Positions 44,670-53,269 of a stretch of DNA of 64,000 bases are shown here, in pieces. Source of the DNA: Domibacillus iocasae (GTDB taxonomy: Bacteria; Bacillota; Bacilli; Bacillales; Domibacillaceae); the NCBI RefSeq assembly GCF_001750285.1, contig NZ_MAMP01000002.1, positions 62,001-126,000 on the forward strand, written 5' to 3'. The translations under genes and the position numbers were made by a program. Under the pieces are notes generated by a model. The model saw only the letters and a program-made list of their open reading frames with translations, ran no database searches and was not told where the DNA came from. Position 1 is the first letter of the stretch, and each line of letters begins with the position of its first letter.

Positions 44670-45179
44670 TTATCTAACACCCTCTTGATTCGAGGTTGCA
44701 CATCGAACGGACCGAATAATGCCGCCGTAACCGGTACACCTGCAAAGATTTCCAGAAAGTGCTTCTTGTATCGCATGCTGGTCAGGTTCAGCATTTGAAT
44801 CAAGCAGATATTTCGTTGCCAGGACCATCCCGGGTGTACAGTAACCGCATTGAAAGCCGCCTTCTTCAAGAAATGCTTTTTGAATAGGATGGATCTCGTC
44901 TTGGCTTGACAGCCCCTCGATCGTCGTCACAGATGTTCCATCGAGCTGATAAGCCAAAAGGAGGCATGAGACCATTAATTTTTCATTCACTAAAATTGAG
45001 CAAGCTCCACAGCGTCCGATGCCGCATGAAATTTTCGTTCCGGTTTGATCGAGCTCGCCCCGAATCAAGTCAACCGCTCTTGCAACTGGCGAGACGTTCA
45101 GTTGAATGTGCTCACCATTTAATAGAAAAGAAACAGACATTGTTTCATTTCGCCCCGCTGTTTGATGATTGACTTCCAT
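44670..45179 (-). CDS. pucE: Xanthine dehydrogenase iron-sulfur subunit
   Basis: 169 residues with two [2Fe-2S] sites: plant-ferredoxin type CGIGRCGACSILVNEKLMVSC and the C-terminal CGYCTPGM ... CRCTGYGGI. It passes electrons from the Mo centre (PucD) toward FAD (PucC) in hypoxanthine/xanthine oxidation to urate. Start choice: the ATG at 45179 has AGAGGTG seven bases upstream and overlaps the pucD 3' end by 35 bases. The ATG at 45140 (157-residue protein) avoids overlap but has a poor ribosome site. Confidence 0.92.
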   Translation of the reverse strand: MEVNHQTAGRNETMSVSFLLNGEHIQLNVSPVARAVDLIRGELDQTGTKISCGIGRCGACSILVNEKLMVSCLLLAYQLDGTSVTTIEGLSSQDEIHPIQKAFLEEGGFQCGYCTPGMVLATKYLLDSNAEPDQHAIQEALSGNLCRCTGYGGIIRSVRCATSNQEGVR

Positions 45180-47400
45180 GCAAAACACCTCTTTCTTTCG
45201 TTGACTTCAACACGGCTTCCGGCTTGACCGGCAGTTGGCTGACCCGCAGACCGATCGCATCCCAAATAGCATTGGCGATCGCCGGGGCCACAGCAACAGT
45301 ACCAATTTCACCGACTCCACGCGGACCATGGTGATCTTCTTCCGGCAGTGATTCTATCGCCTTCATCTGCAAGTCAAATGGCACATCCTTAATTCCGGGA
45401 ATTAAATAGGAATCCAAGTTTTCTGTCACATAATGACCGTCTGCCATTATCACATCTTCCATTAACGTATAACCGATCGCCATGACACCGCCGCCCTCAA
45501 TTTGTCCCAGATAGCCCATTTCATTTACCACTGGACCGGCAGAGATTGACTGATGCAGTTCCCCTACATTTATTCTGCCTGTTAACAGATCCACTTCCAC
45601 CTGCGCGACAACACCGCTGTATGTGTATAAAAAATGAGCGGAGTCAATCGGGTCCGGTGAAACCGGAAAATCAAACTGAGTCGAGATAATGATCGGCTCC
45701 TGTTCAGACACAAGCTCTCGGAATGACAGCCTGCACTCTCCATTTTGCCAAATACCGCCTGGTCCGATTGAAAGCTGTTCTTCTTTCATTCCCATTATAC
45801 CTGCCGCCCGAGCCAGCAGCTTCTGTAAAAAAGGCTTTTTCAATCGCTGCAACGAATGCCAAACCATGCTCGTTCCGCGTGATGCAGTTGTTGATCCAGA
45901 TGAAGGCACAAGCGATGTGTCACCAATTACAATAGAAATATCTTCTTTTGCGCAGCCTAGTTGCTCTGTCGTAATCGCTTCAATGACTCCAAGAATGCCC
46001 TGACCCGCTTCTTCAAATCCAAATGAAATTTCAATTTCCCCGTCTTCTTTCAGCGAAAGCCGACCGCCGGCAGGATCCAGCCGTCCAAACCCGAGCCCAC
46101 CGCCATGCATCGTAATAGCCATGCCTGTTCCTATCCTCTTCCACGGGTCTTGATTGGATAACAGCCTTTTTTTCTCGGCATATACAGCCGCCGCTGATTG
46201 AAGCACGTCTGACGCGCCATTTGTTTCGGCGATCCGCTGCCCGAGGGGACCAAGGTCATGCTCATTCCGGATATTGCGGCGCCGCATATCTATACCATCT
46301 ATTCCGATTGCAGCAGCAAGCCGGTCGATTTGGCCTTCAAGAGCAAATGTAATTTGATTGCCCCCAAATCCACGAAATTCCCCTGAAACACCGTTGTTTG
46401 TAAAGATAGAAACTCCATTCGTCTTCACAGCCGGAATCAGATATGGACCACACGTGTGCTCAACTGCAAAATCCAAAATGGCCGGGCCAAGCGTCGCATA
46501 CGCACCGGTATCGGCCACAATTGTCGTTTGATGGGCACGCAGCTTCCCAGCCCGGTCAACACCGGTTTTCATTGTAATCATCATCGGATGCCGTTTAATA
46601 CTTGAACGCATGGATTCCTGTCTCGTTTGATGAATTTTCACAGGCTTGCCTGTTGCAATAGCCAATAACGCACCGTATGGCTGGATATTTAATTCATCTT
46701 TCCCTCCAAACGAGCCGCCCATCGGACTTGAGACGATGCGAATGTCCGCTTCAGACACCCCTAATATACGGGAAAGCTGAAACCGGTCTTTAAAGCCGTG
46801 CTGCGTGCCGACATAAACGGTAAGACCACCGCCTTTTTCTGGGACTATCACTCCGCCTTCCGTTTCCATATACGCATGCAACTGGCGCGGCACGTGATAT
46901 GTTTCCTCTACGACTGTTGTACACTTTGAAAATTCCGCTTCAATATCTCCTTTTTGGAAACTGGCCCGATGCAATACGTTACCGTCCGGATGGAGAAGCG
47001 GCGCTGATGCTTCCAGCGCTTTTTCTGGGCTGTCGAGCACAGGAAGCGGTTCATACTGGACATCAATCAGTTCGAGCGCCCGTGAGGCAATCTCAATCGA
47101 ATCTGCCGCCACAGCCGCGACAGCGTCACCGACGTACCGGACAATGTCTTTGCATAATACCGGCTGATCGGGTCTCACGATACCAAAGCCGTTTAACCCT
47201 GGAACATCTTTGTGCGTAATGACCGCTTGCACACCCGGAAGCTGCTTAGCTTTATCTGTAGAAATCGAAAGAATACGAGCGTGGGGATAAGGACTTCTTA
47301 AAATCTTGCCGTATAGCATATTCGGAAAAGCGAGATCGGTTAAATATTTTAATCTTCCCGTTACTTTTTCTTTACCGTCCGGCCGTATATTTTTCTTCAT
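45145..47400 (-). CDS. pucD: Xanthine dehydrogenase molybdopterin subunit
   Basis: 751 residues, the large Mo-cofactor subunit of the XdhA/B family. Features include DGKEKVTGRLKYLTDL, the Mo-pterin loops GGSFGGKDELNIQP and FRGFGGNQITF, and GQGILGVIEAIT. The catalytic Glu region GPRGVGEIGTVAVAPAIANAI lies near the C-terminus. It hydroxylates hypoxanthine and xanthine. The frame extends to 47505, but the ATG at 47400 follows GGAGGAG and starts at the family N-terminus. It lies 22 bases after pucC. Confidence 0.94.
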   Translation of the reverse strand: MKKNIRPDGKEKVTGRLKYLTDLAFPNMLYGKILRSPYPHARILSISTDKAKQLPGVQAVITHKDVPGLNGFGIVRPDQPVLCKDIVRYVGDAVAAVAADSIEIASRALELIDVQYEPLPVLDSPEKALEASAPLLHPDGNVLHRASFQKGDIEAEFSKCTTVVEETYHVPRQLHAYMETEGGVIVPEKGGGLTVYVGTQHGFKDRFQLSRILGVSEADIRIVSSPMGGSFGGKDELNIQPYGALLAIATGKPVKIHQTRQESMRSSIKRHPMMITMKTGVDRAGKLRAHQTTIVADTGAYATLGPAILDFAVEHTCGPYLIPAVKTNGVSIFTNNGVSGEFRGFGGNQITFALEGQIDRLAAAIGIDGIDMRRRNIRNEHDLGPLGQRIAETNGASDVLQSAAAVYAEKKRLLSNQDPWKRIGTGMAITMHGGGLGFGRLDPAGGRLSLKEDGEIEISFGFEEAGQGILGVIEAITTEQLGCAKEDISIVIGDTSLVPSSGSTTASRGTSMVWHSLQRLKKPFLQKLLARAAGIMGMKEEQLSIGPGGIWQNGECRLSFRELVSEQEPIIISTQFDFPVSPDPIDSAHFLYTYSGVVAQVEVDLLTGRINVGELHQSISAGPVVNEMGYLGQIEGGGVMAIGYTLMEDVIMADGHYVTENLDSYLIPGIKDVPFDLQMKAIESLPEEDHHGPRGVGEIGTVAVAPAIANAIWDAIGLRVSQLPVKPEAVLKSTKERGVLHGSQSSNSGAK

Positions 47401-47422
47401 TCCAACTCTCCTCCCTCCCATT

Positions 47423-48277
47423 TCACCGAAGCGACTGCAGTTCTGAGACGAGCAAGTTAGCCGCCACAGTACGCCGGTAATCCGCTGATGTAAAAGCATC
47501 ACCAATCAAAGCGGATTCTTCTTTTAGTTTACTTGAAAGCACTCTCAGCAACTCATCCGTCAGTTGTTTTCCCATCAGCATTTTTTCACACTCTATTAAG
47601 CGCCTCGGCGTATTCACTCCTCCTCCTGCCACAAGCCGGATCGATTGGATCGAAAGCTGAGCTGTCAATTCTACATACATTGCCACCGTGACAACAGATG
47701 GAATAAACGTTTCCCGGCGCCCGACTTTGCGAAAAAAGCAATGCCCTTCGACTAGAGAAGGAATCGAAATATCCGTTAAAATGGCGCCTTCTGCCGGGAG
47801 TTCCTGATCGCTCATGTAATCCAAAAGCCACTCAGATCGAATGCCATTTTTACAAAACCATGAAAGACGCGCATTCATCGCCAGCAATGCAGGAACTGCA
47901 TCACCGACCCCGTATAAAATATTGCCTCCGATTGTGCCTTTGTTTCTTACCGCCGGCGACGCAATGGTTCCAATCGCCTCTGATAAAGCAGGACACCCTT
48001 CTTTTACCAGCGGGTGTGTCCTGCATGTTTCAAGGTCAGTTAAGGCACCAATCCGCACCGAGCCATCTACCGTTTCCTCAATATCTGTCAGCTCACGAAT
48101 TTGCTCAAGGCTGATTAAATGAGGCGGAAATGCAACACCCTGCTCCCGCTGCATTTGCATGAGCGTCCCGCCTGCGATAAAACGAGAGGCACCATTAAAT
48201 TCTTTCTTTAATGATCGGGCTTCTTCCAAACTCCCGGGCTGCCAGACAGACGTCGGCACTGGCATTGAAACATCCAT
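47423..48277 (-). CDS. pucC: Xanthine dehydrogenase FAD subunit
   Basis: 284 residues, CO-dehydrogenase-flavoprotein type. The FAD-binding motifs are FIAGGTLMQMQRE and TIASPAVRNKGTIGGNILYGVGDA. The C-terminal domain has RKVGRRETFIPSVV and LVAGGGVNTPRRL. It accepts electrons from PucE. The ATG at 48277 has GGAGGGG a few bases upstream. Its first 83 bases are also read as the 3' end of pucB in another frame, an unusually long overlap for this operon. Confidence 0.92.
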   Translation of the reverse strand: MDVSMPVPTSVWQPGSLEEARSLKKEFNGASRFIAGGTLMQMQREQGVAFPPHLISLEQIRELTDIEETVDGSVRIGALTDLETCRTHPLVKEGCPALSEAIGTIASPAVRNKGTIGGNILYGVGDAVPALLAMNARLSWFCKNGIRSEWLLDYMSDQELPAEGAILTDISIPSLVEGHCFFRKVGRRETFIPSVVTVAMYVELTAQLSIQSIRLVAGGGVNTPRRLIECEKMLMGKQLTDELLRVLSSKLKEESALIGDAFTSADYRRTVAANLLVSELQSLR

Positions 48278-48887
48278 CCCATCCCCTCCTCATTACTTGT
48301 TCGTAATCATGCTTTGTATCAATATCCAAAAACAGGCGTGCTGTTTCAACATCCACCATCGCGCCTTTTCGTCCAAAAGATGGCTGCTTCAGTAAACTTC
48401 CCGCTCCCCGATCTCCCTGCAATCCTTGCAGCATCGGGAAAAGCCGTTTCGAAAAAAGCACAGGCGGACGCGGTGTTCCGTTAAAACGGGACGCTACAAA
48501 TAACGAGGGCGTTTCTTTATGCATCTCTGTCATGTGATCAACCAACCTAAAATCAACAAACGGCTGATCCGCCAGCAACACGACCACTGCTGAGGCATCC
48601 ATTTTCTCTGCCGCTTTTAAACCCGCAGCAAGTGAATGCGCCTGTCCGCGAACCGCGTCTTTACACCCTGCTTGTGACCATTTTTCTTTTTTGAGAAAAG
48701 CAGAATGAATCCAGCGGGCTTCTTCTTTTTTCTGAACAATAATGACATGATCGAGCATTGAAGAAAGCGCCGCTTCTAGTGACGCACCGCCAATTGTTGT
48801 GTCGCCAAGCGGCAGTGCCAATTTGTCTGCTCCCATCCTCCGGCTGCTGCCCGCCGCAAGCAAAATGCCAACAACCGGTCCATTCAT
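48195..48887 (-). CDS. pucB: Molybdenum cofactor cytidylyltransferase (MobA-like)
   Basis: 230 residues. The N-terminal GILLAAGSSRRMGADKLALPLG is the nucleotidyltransferase loop, and VVVLLADQPFVD and NGTPRPPVLFSKRLFP match MocA-type enzymes. It activates molybdopterin for insertion into xanthine dehydrogenase. The ATG overlaps the pucA stop (ATGA). The usual family end would be near DTKHDYEQV; here the frame runs about 25 residues further into pucC. The +1 frame would meet TAATGA just before the pucC ribosome site, hinting at a small indel near the 3' end. Confidence 0.88.
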   Translation of the reverse strand: MNGPVVGILLAAGSSRRMGADKLALPLGDTTIGGASLEAALSSMLDHVIIVQKKEEARWIHSAFLKKEKWSQAGCKDAVRGQAHSLAAGLKAAEKMDASAVVVLLADQPFVDFRLVDHMTEMHKETPSLFVASRFNGTPRPPVLFSKRLFPMLQGLQGDRGAGSLLKQPSFGRKGAMVDVETARLFLDIDTKHDYEQVMRRGWDGCFNASADVCLAAREFGRSPIIKERI

Positions 48888-49888
48888 AAGCAAGCCGCTT
48901 CTTTCAATCGAACCGAGTGGCTCACTTGAATAAGCTGGGCCACTATGCTGATCGCAATCTCCTCCGCTCCCTGCGCTTGAATGGCCAGCCCAGCTGGTGA
49001 CGTAATCCCTGGAGGAATCTGATCCACACCGAGCAGGCGGGCTGTTCTTTTTTTCGAACCAAGCACACCAAGATACCGAAGCTCTTTATCTTTTAAAACG
49101 CGGATTAACTCTTGATCCCGTTTAAAATTATGCGTGATGATTACCACACAATCATCCGATTTTACATCTATCTCTTCAAGCACTTCTCCCGGAAAACCAG
49201 TGACATGCTTTTCTGCTGCTGGAAAATAAGCAGCCGTACAAAAAGCAGGGCGCCAATCAGAAACAGTGACAGAAAACCCTGCCCCTGCCGCAAACGCGAC
49301 AAGCGGACGCGCGTCCGGCCCTGCCCCGAATACAAAAAGTCTGCGCTTCGGACGAATTCGGTGTACGTATACGTCACTGGCAAGCGCTTTGCTGAAAAAT
49401 ACGCCACGTTCAATCACACGGCAGTCGTCCGGTACGCCTCCTTCCCAACAGCCAAATGGTTCGCCTTCGTCTGGAATAAGCAAATAACCCGGACACTCGC
49501 CCTGTTTTTTGATCATCAAAACGGACTGGCCTGACCGAAGCACTTTTTTCAATTGAAGTAAATCCGCCACGTACGCTCCGCTTAATTTTTCCGCCCACAC
49601 ATGGATGACACCGTTGCAGCCGGATCCTTCTCCCCACGACAGATCATCTTCACCACGCATGTCGTAAATAAACTCCCCATTCGGCTTGTTGTTCTCTTTA
49701 AGCCGTTCGGATAAGTCTTTCTCCAGGCAGCCGGCACTCAGCAGGCCCACTTGTGTTCCGTCCGGCTTAAACAGCATCGCCGCCCCTTCTTTTTTATACG
49801 CGGAGCCTGTAACTTTAACGACCGTCGCCAATACACCGCCAACAGAAGACGAGTCAATGGCATCCAGCAAATCATGAATGTCTTCCAT
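48884..49888 (-). CDS. pucA: XdhC-family xanthine dehydrogenase maturation factor
   Basis: 334 residues. The N-terminal XdhC domain (SVGGVLATVVKVTGSAYKKEGAAMLF, SAGCLEKDL) is followed by a Rossmann-like domain with LFVFGAGPDARPLVAFAAGAGF and VIITHNFKRDQELI. The protein binds and sulfurates Mo-cofactor before insertion into PucD. The frame opens at 49912, but the ATG at 49888 has GGAGGAATCAGC. It is first of pucABCDE. A strong terminator lies directly before its ribosome site. Confidence 0.92.
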   Translation of the reverse strand: MEDIHDLLDAIDSSSVGGVLATVVKVTGSAYKKEGAAMLFKPDGTQVGLLSAGCLEKDLSERLKENNKPNGEFIYDMRGEDDLSWGEGSGCNGVIHVWAEKLSGAYVADLLQLKKVLRSGQSVLMIKKQGECPGYLLIPDEGEPFGCWEGGVPDDCRVIERGVFFSKALASDVYVHRIRPKRRLFVFGAGPDARPLVAFAAGAGFSVTVSDWRPAFCTAAYFPAAEKHVTGFPGEVLEEIDVKSDDCVVIITHNFKRDQELIRVLKDKELRYLGVLGSKKRTARLLGVDQIPPGITSPAGLAIQAQGAEEIAISIVAQLIQVSHSVRLKEAACL

Positions 49889-49921
49889 GCTGATTCCTCC
49901 ATTCGAATTCACTGTGCGAAA

Positions 49922-49955
49922 AAAAGGGCGCTGATTAAAAAATCATTGCCCTTTT
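49922..49955 (-). terminator. Terminator between pucM and pucA
   Basis: On the minus strand AAAAGGGC..TGATT pairs with AATCA..GCCCTTTT, loop TTTT, then a T-run. Only about 30 bases separate it from the pucA start, leaving no room for a normal promoter. It therefore acts as a polarity element, an attenuator, or shows that pucA is served by a promoter inside pucM. Confidence 0.75.
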
Positions 49956-49958
49956 CCA

Positions 49959-50315
49959 TCAGCTTCCTCTATATACTTGATAACCCCACGGCGAGATAAG
50001 AAGCGGAATATGATAATGCGCTTCAGCCTCCGACAGACTAACTCTTACAGATACCCGATTTAAAAAAGGCGGACCCTCACTATTCATTTCCTTTTGCCCG
50101 AAATAAGTTCCAATGTGGTACAGAAGTTCATATTCTCCCGCTTTGAATTCATCCGCTGAAACGAGCGGTTCACTTACCCGCCCATCAGCATTGGTAACCG
50201 ATTGTGTGATTTTTTTCTTTTCCGCCCCACTTCCGAAAAAAAAGACCTCTACGGCAACCCCAGCTGCCGGCTGTCCGTGAGTTAAATCCAAAATATGCGT
50301 CGTTAACGCAGGCAT
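49959..50315 (-). CDS. pucM: 5-hydroxyisourate hydrolase (transthyretin-like)
   Basis: 118 residues. TTHILDLTHGQPAAGVAVEV near the N-terminus and the invariant C-terminal YRGS are diagnostic, with HYHIPLLISPWGYQVYRGS at the end. It hydrolyses 5-hydroxyisourate to OHCU. The ATG lies inside the last codons of the OHCU decarboxylase gene (13-base overlap) with GAGGAGG upstream, so the two are co-translated. Confidence 0.95.
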   Translation of the reverse strand: MPALTTHILDLTHGQPAAGVAVEVFFFGSGAEKKKITQSVTNADGRVSEPLVSADEFKAGEYELLYHIGTYFGQKEMNSEGPPFLNRVSVRVSLSEAEAHYHIPLLISPWGYQVYRGS

Positions 50316-50824
50316 TTGCTCGCCTCCTCTTCCATGACAATATCTGTTATTCGAAAATAGGCGATTTTGAATACTTCATTTAATGCGGTGTCAAATTCAG
50401 TATTCCTATCATTTTGTAAACGCATTTCCATCTGACGATAAATTTCTTCTTTCGTTTTGCTTCGCACAGCAATAATAAAAGGAAAAGCAAATTTCTCTGT
50501 ATAAGCCTCATTCAGCATTGAGAATTGGTCAAATTCGGTTTTGGTCATTGATGTTAATCCAGCATCTGTCTGTTCTTTTACTGATGCATCGGTCATTTTT
50601 ATTTTCGCTCCAAGATTCGGATGGTTCCGCAGCAGGGACAGCTGGTCAGAAGCAGTGGATTCCTGTACGATCGATGCCATCTTTTCGTATAAAGATTTCA
50701 CCGAATGAAACGGACGGTCACGCGCAGCCTGCTCCGCCACCCAGAGCGAATGCTCAAATACTCCACCAAAATGCTGAACGAAAGAAACTTTCTTCATTTG
50801 ATTCACAGACTGCATCGTCAGCAA
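50303..50824 (-). CDS. OHCU decarboxylase (stand-alone; no uricase domain)
   Basis: 173 residues. FVQHFGGVFEHSLWVAEQA, LRNHPNLGAKI and MTKTEFDQFSMLNEAYTEKFAFPFIIAVR are the OHCU decarboxylase motifs (catalytic His in the HP..G region). It converts OHCU to S-allantoin. In B. subtilis this domain is fused to uricase in PucL; here the protein ends after the decarboxylase. TTG at 50824 has GAGGGTG seven bases upstream; the ATG at 50815 is an alternative. The frame further upstream (to 50908) lacks a ribosome site. Confidence 0.9.
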   Translation of the reverse strand: MLTMQSVNQMKKVSFVQHFGGVFEHSLWVAEQAARDRPFHSVKSLYEKMASIVQESTASDQLSLLRNHPNLGAKIKMTDASVKEQTDAGLTSMTKTEFDQFSMLNEAYTEKFAFPFIIAVRSKTKEEIYRQMEMRLQNDRNTEFDTALNEVFKIAYFRITDIVMEEEASKCLR

Positions 50825-50963
50825 TGTCGAACACCCTCTTTTTATAACTTTATTGTGTAATAATATATAACATAACATAAGTTTACAAAGAAATTCGTGT
50901 ATTGTCATTAGTTATAATCACTAAATAATAAATTATTTTCTGCTTTTTTTACAAAAAAGCCTT

Positions 50964-50992
50964 AATTTATGTTATAAATTATAACATAAATT
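50964..50992. promoter_or_regulatory. 29-bp palindrome containing a perfect TnrA/GlnR box
   Basis: Two perfect 14-bp arms flank one central A. Its core TGTTATAAATTATAACA (50970-50986) satisfies every fixed position of TGTNANAWWWTNTNACA. It lies between the divergent OHCU-decarboxylase and pucR genes, 8 bases before the pucR ribosome site. Another partial copy TATAACATAA is at 50866-50875 near the decarboxylase side. The direction of control is not decided by position alone. Confidence 0.65.
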
Positions 50993-51011
50993 ATTTTTCG
51001 GAGGGATTTTA

Positions 51012-52628
51012 GTGAAATTAAAAACACTGCTTGCCCATGCCCCCTTTCACGATTTAAAGTTGACTGCTGGTGAAAAAGGCGTTTCAAATGATATCACAAA
51101 CATCACAATGATGGACGCTCCTGATATTCTCCCTTATTTAAAACCGAATGATTTACTTGTCACAACAGGCTATCACGTAAAAGATGAGCCTGCTGAATTA
51201 ACCCGCCTCATTGAACAAATGGCTCAAAAAAGTTGTGCTGCATTGTTTATCAAAACAAAACGCTTTTTCGGTGAACTTCCCTCTGAAGCTATTCGACTTG
51301 CAAATGACCTTAAGTTTCCCATTGTTGAAATTCCTGAAAGCTGGTCACTTGGCGAAACCGTCAATCAAATGCTGAATGTAATTCTCGACAAACGAACAAG
51401 TGAATTGCGCAGTGCGATCGATACGCATAAGCTTTTTTCAAGTCACATTATGAGTGGAAAAGGCTTAAATGCGCTGCTTGCCAATTTAACTGAACTGACC
51501 GGCCACCGCACATTTTTATGCACATCTTACTTCAGTCCTATCGCGGGAGATCGAACGCTTGCCGAGGTGCTTTCTCCCTTTAAAAAATGGTCATCACAGC
51601 ACGGCTCTTTTTTATCGCCCAGCGCCGCTTTTACTGCTTTCAGTACACTGGATCAAAAAGAAGACTATACGTTGTTCCCTGTTTATACATACGAGAAAAA
51701 AGCGGCACTGCTCTTGATCGAAGGACCTATTTATATGACAGAACATGTAAAACTGCTAACGATTGAGCAGGCACTGAACGTAATTTCGTTTGAACTTCTA
51801 AAGGAAGATGCCGTTAAACAGTTTACACGCCGCATCCGTAATGAATTTTTTTCAAATTTTTTAGATGATGCTTTTTCAAGCGAGGAAGAAGCCATTAGCC
51901 GGGCGAGAGAATTCGACTTGCCACTGAAGCAGAAATACATTTGCGCCGCCGGGCGTATCGATGCACCGGAAGAAGAATGGTCTTATTACACAAACCAAAA
52001 AGAGCTGGACGCGATTTATTACTTTTTCGAAAAAGAATTACACACAATGGATGTGCCGTGTTATTTATTCACAAAAGGAGAAACGCTGATTCTTTTATTA
52101 AAAGCGCCAGAACACGTGAAAGATACCCACTCGTTTACCGCTTCTTTTTTGCAAAAGCTGCAAAGCCGAATGAGCCGCGAACTTGATGCAACGATGTCAT
52201 TTGGTGTCAGCCATCTTTGCTCTTCGCTTCTATTTATCCGCCAGGGGTATAAAGAAGCGCGCGACGCCTTGAAAACGAATCGGCTGTCAAGCGGGCCGTC
52301 ATCGGTTCATTTCCATCGGACAAAAGATGTGAGTGAGTTGCTGCGCCTGCTGCCGGCAAAAGACTTATCACAGTTTTATAAGCATACTGTTCAGCAGCTC
52401 AAGCTCAGCAATTTAGAAGAAGAGAAGTCCCTGCTTGATACACTATTTGTTTATATGGAAAGCCACTGCCACATTTCCGAAACAGCCAAACGGCTGTTTG
52501 TTCACCGCAATACGGTCGTCTACAGGCTGGAAAAATGTGAGGAACTGCTCGGTATTTCACTGAAGGATCCCGACTTTTCCCTGCAAATCCGCCTCGCTTT
52601 ACGCATTAAACACTTATTGAATGCATAA
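51012..52628 (+). CDS. pucR: PucR-family purine catabolism regulator
   Basis: 538 residues. The N-terminal PucR sensor domain (about 1-130: LLAHAPFHDLKLTAG, DLLVTTGYH, IVEIPESWSLGETVNQML) is followed by a central GGDEF-like/CdaR region and a C-terminal HTH_30 (VYMESHCHISETAKRLFVHRNTVVYRLEKCEELLGI). In B. subtilis PucR controls puc genes with allantoin, allantoate or ureidoglycolate as effectors. It starts at GTG 51012 after GGAGGG. Divergent from the OHCU-decarboxylase/pucM unit, with the TnrA palindrome between them. Confidence 0.92.
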   Translation: MKLKTLLAHAPFHDLKLTAGEKGVSNDITNITMMDAPDILPYLKPNDLLVTTGYHVKDEPAELTRLIEQMAQKSCAALFIKTKRFFGELPSEAIRLANDLKFPIVEIPESWSLGETVNQMLNVILDKRTSELRSAIDTHKLFSSHIMSGKGLNALLANLTELTGHRTFLCTSYFSPIAGDRTLAEVLSPFKKWSSQHGSFLSPSAAFTAFSTLDQKEDYTLFPVYTYEKKAALLLIEGPIYMTEHVKLLTIEQALNVISFELLKEDAVKQFTRRIRNEFFSNFLDDAFSSEEEAISRAREFDLPLKQKYICAAGRIDAPEEEWSYYTNQKELDAIYYFFEKELHTMDVPCYLFTKGETLILLLKAPEHVKDTHSFTASFLQKLQSRMSRELDATMSFGVSHLCSSLLFIRQGYKEARDALKTNRLSSGPSSVHFHRTKDVSELLRLLPAKDLSQFYKHTVQQLKLSNLEEEKSLLDTLFVYMESHCHISETAKRLFVHRNTVVYRLEKCEELLGISLKDPDFSLQIRLALRIKHLLNA

Positions 52629-52661
52629 AAGAAGCCCGGAGATTTTTCTCCAGGCTTCTTT
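52629..52661 (+). terminator. Terminator of pucR
   Basis: AAGAAGCC..GGAGA pairs with TCTCC..GGCTTCTT with TTTT loop and TTT tail; shared with the convergent gene end. Confidence 0.75.
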
Positions 52662-53071
52662 TACATATAATAGTAATATCGTTCATCGTTTTTTTCTTTA
52701 TCAAGAGGGCATTGAATTCCAGTGCGCCGGACAATAATAGCATTGAGTGCCAGCCTCAGCTGATCATCACTTAAACCATCCATTAAGTGAAGCGGTGCTG
52801 TCGCTTTTACATTGCTTAAAAACTGTAGTGCCAGTGTCAAAAGTGCGTCGCCGCCACTCGTTATACTCTGATCTACTAGTGTATCGGGCCACAAAAAACG
52901 GCCGTCTTTTAAGTGGATATACGGACTGACTTTTTTTCGCAATTCTCGGTCTCCCGTAATTAAAAACACAAACGCAAGCTTTGACCGCTCCGCCTGCTGC
53001 ATAGCAGGCATCGAGGACCGCGCCAGCTCAAAACGGCTCTGATGCTGTTCATTTAAAAACTGTATATTCAT
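52661..53071 (-). CDS. Hypothetical protein (possibly DUF6075)
   Basis: 136 residues, soluble, no signal peptide. A core of FVFLITGDRELRKKVSPYI and SGGDALLTLALQFL resembles small DUF6075-type proteins, though I am not certain of that family. The tail ends in four tyrosines and Met. It starts ATG at 53071 with AAGGAGG upstream. It lies between pucR and the riboswitch-controlled deaminase on the opposite strand, with no evident functional link. Confidence 0.6.
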   Translation of the reverse strand: MNIQFLNEQHQSRFELARSSMPAMQQAERSKLAFVFLITGDRELRKKVSPYIHLKDGRFLWPDTLVDQSITSGGDALLTLALQFLSNVKATAPLHLMDGLSDDQLRLALNAIIVRRTGIQCPLDKEKNDERYYYYM

Positions 53072-53138
53072 GATGCAGCCTCCTTATGATCGTCATTATT
53101 TTAATTTAATCATGATTTTATATTTCTAGCCGAATTAA

Positions 53139-53155
53139 TGTGAGGTTTCCTCACA
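53139..53155. promoter_or_regulatory. TnrA-type box of the deaminase promoter
   Basis: TGTGAGGTTTCCTCACA fits TGTNA-N7-TNACA exactly, with 7-bp perfect arms. Its centre (53147) is about 50 bases upstream of the predicted transcript start (about 53197), the distance known for TnrA-activated promoters in B. subtilis. Confidence 0.65.
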
Positions 53156-53161
53156 CAAAAG

Positions 53162-53190
53162 TTGAACCTTAATGTATAACTCCCTATGAT
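53162..53190 (+). promoter_or_regulatory. SigA promoter of the deaminase transcript
   Basis: TTGAAC (53162-53167), 17-base spacer, TATGAT (53185-53190). Transcription would start just before the riboswitch aptamer. Confidence 0.65.
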
Positions 53191-53200
53191 GAACATATAC

Positions 53201-53269
53201 TTTTCGTATATCCTTAACGATACGGGTTAAGGGTTTCTACTCGGAACCGTAAATTCCAGGCTACGAAAA
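53201..53269 (+). promoter_or_regulatory. Purine riboswitch aptamer (guanine class, C at position 74)
   Basis: P1 is TTTTCGTA (53201-53208) with TACGAAAA (53262-53269), 8 perfect pairs. P2 is CCTTAAC/GTTAAGG, 7 pairs, loop GATACGG (consensus GATATGG). J2/3 is GTTTCTAC. P3 (one mismatch) has loop CCGTAAA, and J3/1 ends G-G-C before P1. The residue at 53261, equivalent to xpt C74 that pairs with the ligand, is C, which selects guanine-like purines; adenine switches have U. One unusual base is G (53260) where xpt has A73. Confidence 0.88.

Noticed and set aside
50825-51011. Search for a PucR box (WWWCNTTGGTTAA)
   Set aside because: No convincing match was found; the palindrome there fits TnrA/GlnR instead.
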